Source: Hippopus hippopus
Taxonomy: Eukaryota > Mollusca > Bivalvia > Cardiida > Cardiidae
Reading direction: 5' to 3'
NCBI GenBank assembly: GCA_946811185.2
Contig: OX328096.1
Location: 38,638,011 to 38,702,010, forward strand
DNA: 64,000 nt
Position 1 is the first letter of the stretch, and every line of letters starts with the position of its first letter. A program made the translations under genes and the position numbers. Under the pieces are notes generated by a model. The model made no database searches. It was not told the DNA's origin and was given only the letters and a program-made list of their open reading frames with translations. Positions 21,690-32,236 of the stretch are shown here, piece after piece.

Positions 21690-22690
21690 GAATTTATTAA
21701 ACTGCAAAGTTTTACCATTCCTTGTGTATAAAGCGAAATTTACCTGTTTTTTGGTTTCAAAAATTGAGTACGCTGACGAAGTAGAATTTCCCTTCTGAGT
21801 GCCCCAATTCAATGAAAACTGACGTCACTGGGAACTGACGTCACTGAAACCTTGGTAAAACGTTCAGTTTGGTGCATAATCTTGATGTTAATCTTGATCG
21901 ACGCCGCCATTTTGGATGTTGTGTTGAAAGTGTAGTCATGTATACGGGGCTCCCAAAAGGGAAACTGCTTTTACGTTGGCTTTGCCAGTGTACATGATAT
22001 ATATGTTCAGGACAGATTATCCAATCAGATCACGAGAAATTTCTTTGCAGTATAATAATATATAGTGTGCATCATGTCAGGAATTTGTGGCTGGCATTAC
22101 ATGGCGTGTATTTAACGAAGACCCAAGGTAAATGTTGCTCTGCATGAGTATTTTGCGAAATTAACGGGAGAATGTTTTACTGTTTTAAGCATTCTCATTT
22201 AAAATTCATCATTCAAACAAACACCGTTATAAAATTTTGCTTTAAATATATTTTCTTTAACACTTTCTCCGTATATGTAGACACTGACATCCCCTTTCAA
22301 TTCTATTTTACATCACGGATGAATAACTCGTAAGGTGTAAGGCGGTTTTGCAGGGTGTGTAGTTTCAAGCCAATCGCAGACCGGCAGTTGCAGTTCCAGC
22401 AAATCAGAGACAGCGAATAGCGCGCATTTATACATGATGTTCAGGGTGGTTGCAGCGTTCGTGCCTAAGTCTGAAATGTGATTACTAAGGCTAGGCGCCT
22501 TTGGCCCCTTGAAAAAAATCCTGTGAACCAGCAATTTCTACTTTTCTCACAATATTTTCAAAAGCACTTTTCTTCAGGGTCGTTAGAATCGAGATTGTGT
22601 TGTTAAGGGATAATAGACGAGTTTGGCAGTTTTTAAATTCAATCGGCTCTAGACAATATTATAATGACAAAACTTTGCCTAAAGTTGACT
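21690..22690. other. no gene; paired CRE sites
   Basis: Two TGACGTCA sites 16 bp apart (21820 and 21836) lie just after the foldback. CCAATCA/CCAATCG motifs occur at about 22020 and 22370. No supported ORF follows, so promoter activity is only a possibility. Confidence 0.45.
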
Positions 22691-22815
22691 TATTCTTTGA
22701 ATATTTAACATGTACTAGTGTTTACATTTATAATATACAATCTGTTACAAAAAATCAGTCGGGTGCTACATACCATACGTATGTGTCAACGCAGGGAGAG
22801 AGGTATTAGAAAATT
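22690..22815 (+). repeat. dispersed repeat family G, copy 1
   Basis: GTGTTTACATTTATAATATACAA, CTGTTACAAAAAATCAGTCGG and CATACGTATGTGTC match 39755-39880 block for block. Both copies lie next to a family D element. Confidence 0.6.
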
Positions 22816-22922
22816 TGTGTAGGAATATGTTTAATCTGTATCACAATAAAACGGGACCATTCAGGAAAGTTTTGATTTTTAATGTATTTCAACAGATAGA
22901 ATGCAGGGATAGAAAAATATAT

Positions 22923-23186
22923 GCGCCATGCTCTGCGAAAAGGGGGCTTAATGCATTTGCGAAAAGAACGGACCAGGTCAGCCTGCGCAGTTCGCGCAGG
23001 CTGACGTGCGCCGTAACTTTTCGATATGGGTCAACTTTCTCTAGGTCGAAGGACCAGTCTACCTCATGATCAAGTCGGTTGTTAAAAAAAAAAGCGGGTA
23101 TATAGATCCGTAATTATGCGATGGCTTGCTTGGTACCATGGATCACAAAGATACAATAAGCCCCCTTTTGCCGGAGCATGACTCAT
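22923..23186 (-). mobile_element. family D palindromic MITE, minus strand, full-length
   Basis: CCATGCTCTGCGAAAAGGGG and GCCGGAGCATGACTCAT form the ends. The palindrome GTCAGCCTGCGCAGTTCGCGCAGGCTGAC lies near the left end, and AAGGACCAGTCTACCTCATG, AGTCGGTTGTTA and TGCTTGGTACCATGGATCAC follow in reversed order relative to 3655-3915. Confidence 0.85.
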
Positions 23187-23237
23187 AGATATATATGACA
23201 GCGTAGACTAAATTCAAACTGCACGCGATACGAAGCC

Positions 23238-23598
23238 TGGGCCCGGTTCCACGAAAAATTAAAAACTTAAGTCTTTTATTTGCTCAAAACCGCTAACAGA
23301 CTCAGTTTTCGACTTAAGTTGAGACGCATTTAACGAACATTAACAGACTAGTTATGTTCTAAAATCCTGAGCAAATTAATGGCCTTATGTCTGTTTACTG
23401 ACTTTCCGTTTCTCTTGCTGACTTGAATCTGAAAAATTGTGTCAACTGAATATTTGAGAACGTTACTAAAGTCTGTTAATATTGGTGAAAATCGTCTTAA
23501 GTAAGGAACTCAACTTAAGTAGGAAAATGAGTCTGTTAACGAATTTGAGCAAGATAAGACCTTAAAAAAGTTTTTTTTTTTTATTCGAGAAACCAGGC
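23238..23598. mobile_element. 360-bp foldback MITE with GGGCC-GGTT ends
   Basis: GGGCCCGGTTCCACGAA on the left faces TTCGAGAAACCAGGCCC on the right, and subterminal ACTTAAGTC / CTTAAGT and AACAGACT / AGTCTGTTA pairs keep the whole element foldable. No ORF is present. Confidence 0.7.
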
Positions 23599-23696
23599 CC
23601 TATCTTACCAGGTTATCATATCAGCAATATTTTCGCCTTTTCTGCCATGTCTTAAAAGGCGATTTCCATAATTCTAATCACATTCGTCTGTTGCAA

Positions 23697-23815
23697 CAGA
23701 GCAGCCCTCTTGCAAAATAAAAGTGGGTTTATGAATGTCCGTGATGCGTTATACCAAGCAAGTTATCGTGCAGTGATGGATCCATTAAATCCATGTTGTT
23801 CAACGACCGAAATGT
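23697..23815 (+). repeat. family D fragment
   Basis: AGAGCAGCCCTCTTGCAAAA, TACCAAGCAAGT, GGATCCATTAAATCCATG and CAACGACCGAA match the left half of family D. The palindromic right half is missing. Confidence 0.65.
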
Positions 23816-24530
23816 AGATATATAATATTGTAGACAAAATAATTCTGTGTTGATAGTATAAAATTAAATGTCAATATCTCAACATCTTATCAAGATATGG
23901 TAGTAATAGCCATGTCATCGCTCAAAAACCGACCCAACGTCATCCAGCGCCAATTTTACGTCGCATATTTTCATTACTAAATAATTCAATATTAGTTTTT
24001 TTAATGAGCATTGGCGAGTTCTGATTGGCTGAATTTTTTTTTCATAGCTCCATGAAAAAAAAAATCAGCAGTGCTGGAACTACTTTTGCAGTCAACCTAA
24101 TGTAAACAAACATGTATACGAGATTTCATAATGTTTTTTCGTTCTGATTTTATATCGAGTCCGAAGTTCAAATTGCCAGCTGAACTTATTTTTTCTGAAA
24201 ACTGAAAAAAAAAAAAAAAATCCAACACTAAATTCAAAGAGAGAGCTGAAAACTCATTGTTACTCTGCTCGGTTTAAACAATCTTATTTTCAACTTTATT
24301 CTAGCGTATTGAACTTCTAATAATAAATCCACTTAATCTGCAAATGTTCAATACTATAATGACGTGATGATTTACGTCATTTTTACGTCATGAAGGAGCA
24401 GTTTTACCGCGCTATGAAATATCAATGAAAAGGACAGTAAATAAATACGCAATGTTGGATTTACAAAAAAAGAGCAGTTAGAATTAAATAATTTAAGTGC
24501 ATATTTGTTGCCTGTGATATTGAATTATAA

Positions 24531-24688
24531 GGAAGGAAGAGATTTTTTTTCTTTTTTTGTTTTCACGGAGGTATGAAGAAAAAAAAAACCTAATCACACT
24601 TTTGTATAAAACCGCTTCACGGTTTCATACAGTGTGATTAGGTTTTTTTTCATACCTCCATGAAAACAAAAAAATTCTCTTCATTCCT
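24531..24688. repeat. foldback hairpin, arms about 70 bp
   Basis: GTTTTCACGGAGGTATGAAG and AACCTAATCACACT on the left match AGTGTGATTAGGTT and CATACCTCCATGAAAAC on the right. The tip is AAACCG-CTTCA-CGGTTT. It lies within the candidate mariner element. Confidence 0.8.
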
Positions 24689-24729
24689 TAAATAATTGTT
24701 TCTTTTACATACCTATTTGAGATAAATGC

Positions 24730-25256
24730 CTAAAGAATTTCATCTTTATCAAAATAATTTCCTCGAAATGCAATACTTTTGCATCGTTTCACCCACGAAT
24801 GGAAGCTTTTTCTTTAGGCACCAGACTCAACGGAAGCAATCGCAGCCTGTATTGCACTCTGCAGATTGTCGAATCCATCGAACTGTCGTCCTCGCAGAGG
24901 CTGTTCCGGTGTTGGAAATAAGAAGTCTCCGCGTATTTAAGTGTCATGAATACGCATCTGTCCCAACAGTGCAATCCACTCGCTCACTTATTTCTCTTAC
25001 GGTAATGCGTCTATCCTTGTCCAGATGTTCCCCCGATTTCCTATTCTTTTCGTTGTGTTATTCACGTCGGCCGTGCGCTTCTCTGGTCAATAATCACACT
25101 TTCATGGCCGTCTTTGTAACGCGCATAACATTTGTTTAAAGCAGTTTTCTTCATTGCTGATTCGCCGTATGCCTTGATTAACATTTCTTTTGTTTCTTTT
25201 CTTGATCTTTCATTGAAAACACAAAATTTAACCGCAGTTCTCTGTTCGGTACTCAT
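24730..25256 (-). pseudogene. mariner-type transposase relic, internally deleted and frameshifted
   Basis: The N-terminal 64 residues on the minus strand carry the mariner helix-turn-helix pattern (TAVKFCVFNERSRKETKEML, then AYGESAM, then SARPT). Shortly downstream, in another frame, DKDRRITVREISERVDCTVG gives the second DNA-binding helix region. The reading then reaches a C-terminal-like tail (EQPLRGRQF, then SWVKRC and RGNYFDKDE) before a stop at 24730. The intervening catalytic domain with the acidic triad is missing, and frameshifts and stops are present, so it is dead. Mariner transposases are usually about 340-350 residues; this covers roughly half. Confidence 0.8.
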
Positions 25257-25959
25257 TTTGACACACGTAAATAAACAGTATGGCTGCCAAAGGCTCAGGT
25301 GATGTCAGACGTTAATGTGACTTGATGAACGTCATACCAAGAGTTGGCACGAAATTTTGACAAATTTTGGTGAAGATATCTGATCAGACACAAAAGAGAC
25401 ACGCCGTTTTTCAAAAGGCAAATGCTTTCGATTTAATGATTTTTCGGCCGGGTTTTGGAGTATGGCGTTGCCATAACTACCATATCTTTATAAGGTGTTG
25501 AAATATTAACTTGAAATCTATACTTACAATACAGTATTTATATGTCTACAATGAAGCAACTTCGTTATATTAAAAAATATGTGAGAGAATTACAGCACTT
25601 TCCCGCGATTTTTTGAAAACAACCCTCGTACTTATTTCTCGCCACGTAAGAAACTTTTGACGTTACGGTCGATCTTTGATCTCGTGAGATATCAAATACT
25701 TCCTTTGCAGCTTAAGGCAAGCACTTGTAAAGTTACTAAAACATGATATACCGTAAGAATATTCCGCTTCTGCCTCATGAAGATATTTAACACTTTGCTA
25801 GACCGAATGAGCGAAATCGTCTAAATTTTCTTACGCAGGAAAAAACCTCAACAGGAAAGTAAACACAACATTATTTTCGTTTCATTATGTACAAAAGAAA
25901 AAACATTGATATTAAAACACAATTCTATTAGAAAATTGTTAGAAATTAAAAACAAATAC

Positions 25960-26195
25960 TAGTTCGAGAAGGACAAACCCTATTTTATAAATGGTGGACG
26001 AATATTATAAGATAATATTGGGACCAATCAAAACAGAAACCAAGCTGAAAGTAGTTCGCACGCGGGGTACGTCATCATGCCGTAGAACCGTATTTGACAA
26101 TGTTTAGATACGATTTTTTTCCTTTCGTGTCTAATTTTAATCGCGTAAGTGAATATTTTATCTGGAATATTTTTAGGTATACTGTGGTTTTATGT
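25960..26195 (+). mobile_element. family B element, diverged, upstream of FucT-2
   Basis: ACCAATCAAAAC, GGTACGTCATCATGCC, GAACCGTATTTGACA-TG, GATACGATTTTTTTCC and ATCTGGAATATTTTTAGGTAT follow the block order of 17592-17930. It ends about 210 bp before the FucT-2 acceptor. Confidence 0.55.
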
Positions 26196-26403
26196 CATAT
26201 CGTCGGTCAGAAAGATTTATCATGTATAAAAATGTTGAAACCATTGCAGTAAAAAGCAAATTCGGTGATTAAAAGTAGTTTTTCATTTTGTACAAGGTTT
26301 GCATCAGTGATCTACCCCAAGACTTTTCAAGTCGTCAACAGGAGATAATGATATTCCAGTTCTTAAGGGAAAAAAACTAGATGAGTTGCTTTTCACATTG
26401 CAG

Positions 26404-26555
26404 ACAGCCGGATTCTTGAGAGTCTACAACAGAATGAAGTACAGTTATTAGCGATATCGAGTCAAAAAGACTGACCCCCTGATCTGTGTGTACTTAATCT
26501 CGAGATAACTGCCTAGTTGACAGCAAACGTTTATCATCTAGAACGCATTACAGAT
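26404..26555 (+). other. 5' UTR part of the FucT-2 coding exon (splice acceptor at 26403/26404)
   Basis: TTTTCACATTGCAG is followed by ACAGCCGGATTCTTG, aligned with 4198 onward. AATGAAGTACAGTTATTAGC and TTGACAGCAAACG are shared with FucT-1. An in-frame TAG at 26514-26516 lies immediately before the TTG codon and closes the frame upstream. Confidence 0.6.
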
Positions 26556-27704
26556 ATGGTAGTAATAAATAGGATTGGATTGACGTTTTTTGTCATGTGT
26601 TTGACATGTATTGCCTTAGCCTACTTCAAGGAAAAACTGAATCCAAAAATCAAGATTACTGCTTTAAAGAATGTTTCACAATCAAAAACCTTTATATCAC
26701 CTTACGTTAACCGGTATCTGCGTGTCAACCAAGGTCATACTAATAAGTCGGTAAATGGAAAAACTCATCATATCCTATGGTGGAATGAGCCTTACTGGAT
26801 GAAAGGAGGGACCAAGAACTGTGATATGTCACTGTGTGAGTTCGGCAACTGTTTGGTGACAGAAGATAAGAGATATATTGACAATAGCAGTGCAGTCCTT
26901 ATTGCTATCGTCGGTCCCGAAGCTTACAAACTCCCCGTCCCACAGTCGCAGAGAAACCCGAACCAGGCCTGGACCTTCTTTACACTGGAATCGCCGATGA
27001 TGTTCCGGAATCGCGTTTTCGAGACAGATGAATGGCAGAATGTTTTTAATTGGTCTATGACCTACCGGCGGGAAGCAGACGTTTTCATACCATATGGCTG
27101 GCTTGGAGATCGTAAAACCAGTCTTAATAAAAATTACTCCGATATATTTAGAACGAAAACAAGACAAGTGGCTTGGATTGTAAGTCACTGTCGAACATCA
27201 GGGAAAAGAGAGGAATACGTGCAGGAATTACAAAAGTATATACAGATAGATATATACGGACGGTGTGGCACGAGAGTTTCTGATAATGTCTTGTATAAAC
27301 TGCTTCCGGAATATAAATTTTATCTTGGATTTGAAAATGCGCTTTGCAAAGATTACATGACAGAAAAGTTCTTTCATTACTTTATGTATGATTGGATTGT
27401 GGTTGTTAGAGGTTTAAATGATTATGGAAAACTTTTACCAAATAAAACTTTCATAAACACTGCAAATTTCTCTTCCATAAAATCATTGGGGCAGCATCTA
27501 TCAAGACTTTCCAAAGACGAGGGACGATATATTGAGTATTTGAAAGAAAAAGACAAATATGAAATTTTAGACAAAGGATACACGATATGTGACAGTCATT
27601 GTTCTATATGCGAGAAGGTAAATAACATCGAAAATAACAGACGTACATATGGAAACATATTTGACTGGGCTGGCTCGTGTGAGGGGCCCAAAGATATAAG
27701 ATAG
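26556..27704 (+). CDS. alpha-1,3-fucosyltransferase (GT10), FucT-2
   Basis: The 382-aa paralogue of FucT-1 is predicted to be a type II Golgi enzyme using GDP-fucose. A hydrophobic anchor lies at about residues 6-22, then a stem some 26 residues shorter than in FucT-1. Signatures are FNWSMTYRREADVFIPYG (from residue 164), QVAWIVSHC, IYGRCG, the donor-site block GFENALCKDYMTEKFF (FEN from residue 259) and the same C-terminal C-x3-C-x2-C cluster. All catalytic-region motifs present in FucT-1 are kept, so both copies look functional. The ATG has G at -3 and G at +4. The frame is single-exon. Nucleotide identity to FucT-1 is extreme from about 27280 to 27563 and falls off on both sides. Confidence 0.93.
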   Translation: MVVINRIGLTFFVMCLTCIALAYFKEKLNPKIKITALKNVSQSKTFISPYVNRYLRVNQGHTNKSVNGKTHHILWWNEPYWMKGGTKNCDMSLCEFGNCLVTEDKRYIDNSSAVLIAIVGPEAYKLPVPQSQRNPNQAWTFFTLESPMMFRNRVFETDEWQNVFNWSMTYRREADVFIPYGWLGDRKTSLNKNYSDIFRTKTRQVAWIVSHCRTSGKREEYVQELQKYIQIDIYGRCGTRVSDNVLYKLLPEYKFYLGFENALCKDYMTEKFFHYFMYDWIVVVRGLNDYGKLLPNKTFINTANFSSIKSLGQHLSRLSKDEGRYIEYLKEKDKYEILDKGYTICDSHCSICEKVNNIENNRRTYGNIFDWAGSCEGPKDIR

Positions 27705-27967
27705 ACCTCTTGGACAGAGCTGTTGGTTTCATGGGATCAAAAAGTCAGAGTGGACATATGAAAAAAAAAGGCTTTTCATAAATTGCATTGTCAAAAGAAA
27801 CAGAATTTCACATCAATCGCTTTATGTTGTGGATCTCTAGCAAATTAGATTATCCTACTTGGATCGAATTCGGTTCCGTCCTCAGAGTCTCTGGTCTCGC
27901 CTAAGATGTATATGTATATGTGTATAGATGCATAACGTTTTTTTTTTCCCCGGTAATTACCCTTTAG

Positions 27968-27973
27968 AATAAA
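27968..27973 (+). promoter_or_regulatory. polyadenylation signal AATAAA of FucT-2
   Basis: The AATAAA lies 264 bp after the stop codon. No nearer canonical signal was noticed. Confidence 0.45.
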
Positions 27974-28120
27974 GCTCCTGTGAAGTAAACGATGTTCTTG
28001 TATTTTTTTCTGAAACTGTCTATCTATGAAACGGCTGACTTTAATTTCTATGCCGATTTTTTAAGTCAAAGAGGGTATGAGGCTTTAAAGCAACAATCTT
28101 AATTTTGGGGTTCATTTTAA

Positions 28121-29170
28121 GCTCTACTGGCTGAAAGCCAGCAGAGCTTATGTCATGGCGTGGTTTCTGTCGTCCGTCCGTTAGTCTTTTTTTATTGTTT
28201 ACGCGATGAAGTCTGCATTTGTAGTCGGATTTTTCGTAAAACTTGCACAGTTTGTTAATATGATCAATAGCTTGAACCCTATTGATTTTGAAAAAATCTG
28301 ACTATCAGTATGGGAAATGTAGCCATTTTTAGTTGAAATTTGCATTTCTTGTCTAAACAATAAAATCCACATTTGTGGTCGGATTTTCATGAAACTTGCA
28401 CAGTGACTTATACGTGTATCATTAATAGCTTAAATCCTATTGATTTGGAAAAAAAATCTGACAAAAAGTAAGGGAAAAGTAGCCATTTAAAAGTTGAATA
28501 TTTACATTTCTTGTATACGCGATTAAGTCCGCATTTTTCATTCGGTTTTTATGAAACTTGCACAGCTGCTTTATTGCTTTATATCATCAATAGCTTGAAG
28601 CCTACCAATTTTGAAAAAAAAAAAAAAAAAACGGACTATTAGTTAGTTAGGGAAAAGCAGCCATTTAAAGTTGAAAACATACATTTTTTGTAAACATGAT
28701 TAAGTCCGCATTTTTGATTCAGTTCTCTTTGAATACTTGCACAGATCATCTGTATTATCAAAGGATTGGATCCTGTTTAAGATAAAGACAATCCAGCTAT
28801 CAGTTGAGGAAAAGCAGTTATTTGATGGCTTAGTCTTGTTTACTAAACACAGTCCATATTGTTGGTCACTTGTCTTCGAAGTTGCAGGGGTTGTTTTATA
28901 CAATGAGTACTGAAATCCTATTAAAATTAGCTGGATTCCAAACCATTTTTTTCCGGAAATTATACTTCAATTATTTCACTATTTGTTCAGTTCTCTATGC
29001 CTACTTACTATGTAGTGGGTTCAAGCCCAGTTGCAACAAACCCCTTTTTTTTTCTGTGTATGTGTGGTTTTTTTTTTTTTTTTTTTTTGCTTTTTGCATC
29101 GTAAATTGATGATGTATGCAGGAAAATAAGCAACATCTCTGCCAGTAGAGCCATTCAGGCCCTCAAGGGT
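28121..29170 (+). mobile_element. family H-like element with tandem core
   Basis: The start AGCTCTACTGGCTGAAAGCCAGCAGAGCTTATGTCATGG and end GCCAGTAGAGCCATTCAGGCC are inverted relatives of each other (given here as landmarks at 28122-28159 and 29140-29161). A GTCCGTCC tract and the tandem core at 28199-28843 lie between. T-runs occur at 29045-29088. No ORF is credible. Confidence 0.65.
28199..28843 (+). repeat. four tandem units of about 160 bp (core of the H-like element)
   Basis: Each unit contains GCGAT-AAGTC-GCATTT, TCGGATTTT-ATGAAACTTG, CACAG, ATCAATAGCTTGAA-CCTATTG, TCTGAC, and GGGAAA-GTAGCCATTT. Units start near 28199, 28356, 28517 and 28694. The last unit is the most worn. Confidence 0.85.
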
Positions 29171-29385
29171 TTCTTATTTCTCCTTCAAAAAGGCTAAGGC
29201 AATTGGTGTGAAACGCAAAAGCAGCGTTGAGGCAACATTGTTTAGGCTTTGTTTTTTGTTTTCAAACAAAAAGGCAAATTTCGTTTATTTAGCACTCTAA
29301 CGGTAAACACTTCTATTTTTTTGCTTCTCCTCTAGTCTGGTCAAATTAATGATATTTGGGGCTTGACCAAAATCAAATTGCAAAC

Positions 29386-30335
29386 AAGAGCCATGTCGAC
29401 ATGGCCATCCCCCGCCGAATGCTTGCTCAATAGAAAATGTGTCTTCTTGTAGGTTGGTGTAAAGGCTAAAACACCTTAATTGAAGAATTATTTTCTAGCA
29501 ATGCTAAATACAAAGTACAGTTAAAACTTCAACAAGATATACTTTTCTTATATATCTGTCAAGTGTAAACACATGTGAAATCAGACAAAAAAAAATCTGG
29601 AAAACAACACAGAGCAAGAAAAATAATGGAAGGTAGATTTATCATTCTTGTGTACTGCATTCCTCCACAGAGACAACTATCCAGCTGTGAAGTTAATACA
29701 GCTCGAGTTATGCTCCAAAGAAACCTTGAGACTCAAAAATTAACAAAGGGACATAACTCCAAAATCATGGTGCTGCACTTCTAAATAAAATCTGCCTACC
29801 TCAGAAGTCTCACATTGATACCTTTTATAATTTTCGAGTTAAGTTCCGGACAAAATGTAAGAATGAAAAGTAACAAAGAGCAATAAGTCCTAAATTAAGG
29901 CACTGAAAATTATGGTTCTTGTACACTGCACTTCTCCTCAATGTCATCTATCAACCTGTGAAGTTTTATGTTTATATCTCATGTACTTTTCAAGGACAAA
30001 ATTAAAGAAAGAAAAAATAACAGAGGTCAATAACTCTTAACTATGCAACCAAGAGTTATGGTTCTTTGCATCGCACTTCTCCTCAATGTGATCGATGCAC
30101 CTATGAAGTATCATGTTTACAACTCGAACACTTTTCGAGTTATGTTCCAGACAAAATTTAAGTAAAAAAAAAAAATCAAAGGGAAATAACTCCTAAACTA
30201 TGGGGCTGAAAGTTATTGTTCTTGTACACTGCACTTTTCCTCAATGATATCTATCAGCCTGTGAAGTTTCATGTAGTTTTCAAGTTATGCTCTTGACAAA
30301 TATTTAAGTAAGAAAAATAACAAAGGGCAATAAGA
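29386..30335 (+). mobile_element. tandem-core repeat element (about 150-bp units)
   Basis: It opens with AAGAGCCATGTCGACATGGC (palindromic). At least four units then repeat GTGCACTGCACTTCTCCTCAATG-like text, CTGTGAAGTT-ATGT, TCGAGTTATG-TCC-GACAAA and AACAAAGGGC-ATAACTCC. Units are diverged and contain no credible protein. Confidence 0.7.
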
Positions 30336-30340
30336 TCAAT

Positions 30341-30487
30341 TTTCTACATATCAAACGATCAGAGTACCTCGTGATTCAGGCGGTTGTCAGATAAAATGGA
30401 TTTTATGGATCCATAATACTGTGATAACTTGCATGGTATCATGCATCACGGAGATGGATTAAACCCGCTTTTGTTAGAGCATAGCTA
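30341..30487 (-). repeat. family D fragment, minus strand
   Basis: GTACCTCGTGATTCAGGCGG, TGGATTTTATGGATCC, TTGCATGGTATCATGCATCA and CGGAGATGGATTAAACCCGC match family D in reverse. The palindromic half is missing. Confidence 0.65.
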
Positions 30488-30687
30488 AAAATGTTTATAT
30501 TATATTTCATGTGTCTATTTTTAGAAATGTTATGGGTAAAGAAATGTCGTAATTTAAGCTGGGGGGAATTATTTCCCCGTCACAGTGACTATTTTCCTCC
30601 TGCCGAAAATCTGGAACTACTTTTTTAAGTTTTTTAAGTTTTAAAAGTGGCATTCGTTGACAAAATAATCAGAGGAAATATAATATA

Positions 30688-30852
30688 TAATTTATTCCAT
30701 CAGCTTGTGGTTAATATGGGGAAATATTTGCCTCAAAAGGGAAAGGTCCGCAAAAAATAACTCGTGCCTTACGGCACTCGTTATTTTCGCATACCTTTCC
30801 CTTTTTATATATAATATTTCCCCATATTAACCACAAGCTGATGAAATAAACT
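30688..30852. repeat. foldback hairpin, arms about 76 bp
   Basis: TCAGCTTGTGGTTAATATGG faces CCATATTAACCACAAGCTGA and GGGAAAGGT faces ACCTTTCCC. The tip is CGTGCC-TTAC-GGCAC. The arms are slightly imperfect. Confidence 0.85.
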
Positions 30853-30867
30853 CTATTTATTTATTTC

Positions 30868-31096
30868 TTAACCCTTTACCACACGACGAAATTTTGAACA
30901 GGACCAAACTGAAAGCATATGAAGTCAACAATTCAAATGTAGCTCATATGATAATTTCTGTCTTTAATTGGGTAGAAAACATTGTGGGAAAAGGAGAAAA
31001 TGCTGGTTACCAGCATTTTCTCCTTCCCCCACAATGTTTTCAAACGCTTTCCTTTCCAGAGTCGTGAAAACCAGGGATTGTTTGGTAAAGGGTTAA
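30868..31096 (+). mobile_element. family C MITE, full-length, TTAA to TTAA
   Basis: TTAACCCTTTACCACACGAC opens, TTGTTTGGTAAAGGGTTAA closes. The central palindrome is GAGAAAATGCTGGTTACCAGCATTTTCTC, given by its halves GAGAAAATGCTGGT / ACCAGCATTTTCTC. It is among the clearest copies. Confidence 0.9.
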
Positions 31097-32027
31097 AGGA
31101 TAACCCACCCTAAATAATAAACAAAATGTAGGACTAAATCGGAGGATGTGACGTTTTTTTCCATGCTTTGTTACAAACCGCGCATTGCCTGTAAATACTG
31201 GCTAATGTGCAAGATTATGCATGTTCAAAGTATCTTTTCAGATTCTCATTCATATAACATATTGCAATTACCCTGAATTTTATAGTAATAATTTAATAAT
31301 AAAAATAAATAAATAAATGAACAAATAAATAAATAAATAAATTCAATTATTGATGTACTTTCTTGATGCGTTTAGCCTCAAAGTAAGGAAAGATCTGGTA
31401 TCAAAGTACCCCATCCTCCACATTCTGCATAAGAATGTCAGTTCCAAGTTTGATAGTAATTCAATGGTAATGCGCATGACCACTTTCTTTTCTTATTAAA
31501 TATGCATTTAAACAATCTAAGCCATTCTTTCAATGGCTGGCATCACATTTAATCTGACATGGAGTCTTGTAATTGAATAATGAGCTGTCAAAGAATAGAT
31601 CTGATGAAACAACAAAATAATGAATACATTTGGCTTATTTGATTAAAAAATATATTTTAAGGTAAGAAAATCATTTAAGGATAGTCTTAACAAGATGAAA
31701 GTAATATTTTAAAGCCGGATAAATAACTAAACGGCAATGCTTTTAACCAATTCGTACATAACTCATTTCTTTTTCACCCCATTTTTCCCTGTACAAAACC
31801 TTCATACACATAAGGGACAAGCCTTTGAAGGCTATCTTTTATCAACGAAGTAGAAAATTTAGTTACTTCTATTTTTTGGAAAAGGGCACATAACACAGAA
31901 TATGAACAAAACGTGCAGTTTGAAATTAAATATTAACTGTCTGCTATTCTGTATTATATTGTGCCAAAAACAACCATGGAATTGTAATGTTGAGGTCCTT
32001 TTTTCCCGTCTGTAAAAGTCTATTTGT
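31097..32027. other. no recognised gene; (AAAT)n tract at 31296-31345
   Basis: AT-rich sequence with an AATA/AAAT microsatellite. No ORF or repeat family matched in the rest. Confidence 0.5.
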
Positions 32028-32236
32028 TTAACTCCTTACCGAAGGACAAAATTTAAGACCTGTCCTAATTGAAAGTATTTGCAGATGTCAAATTAAATGT
32101 GGTGCAAATATACAATTTTCGGTTGAAAGGGTAGAAAAGGGTAGGTAATCAGCATTTTGTCCTTTTCCCACAACGTTTTCAAAAGTCATTTTCAAAAACT
32201 TGTCGTTAAAACTCGGAATTTTGTGGTAAAGAGTTA
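32028..32236 (+). mobile_element. family C MITE
   Basis: TTAACTCCTTACCGAAGGAC opens, TTTTGTGGTAAAGAGTTAG closes, with part of the central palindrome lost (GGTAATCAGCATTTTGTCC). Confidence 0.75.

Larger units (their letters stand above)
23871..25510 (-). mobile_element. candidate mariner element with about 60-bp imperfect TIRs
   Basis: Left CTCAACATCTTATCAAGATATGG matches the inverted right CCATATCTTTATAAGGTGTTG, continuing into TAGTAATAGCCATG / CGTTGCCATAACTA. The TIRs enclose the transposase relic at 24730-25256 and a foldback at 24531-24688. Whether these TIRs belong to the same element as the transposase is inferred from position only. Confidence 0.5.

Noticed and set aside
22313..22534. 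73-codon minus-strand frame with a protein-like composition
   Set aside because: No domain, splice or poly(A) context; the DNA carries CCAAT-type motifs and could be repeat or promoter sequence instead.
24726..25139. 137-codon open frame on the + strand
   Set aside because: It is the antisense shadow of the mariner transposase relic.
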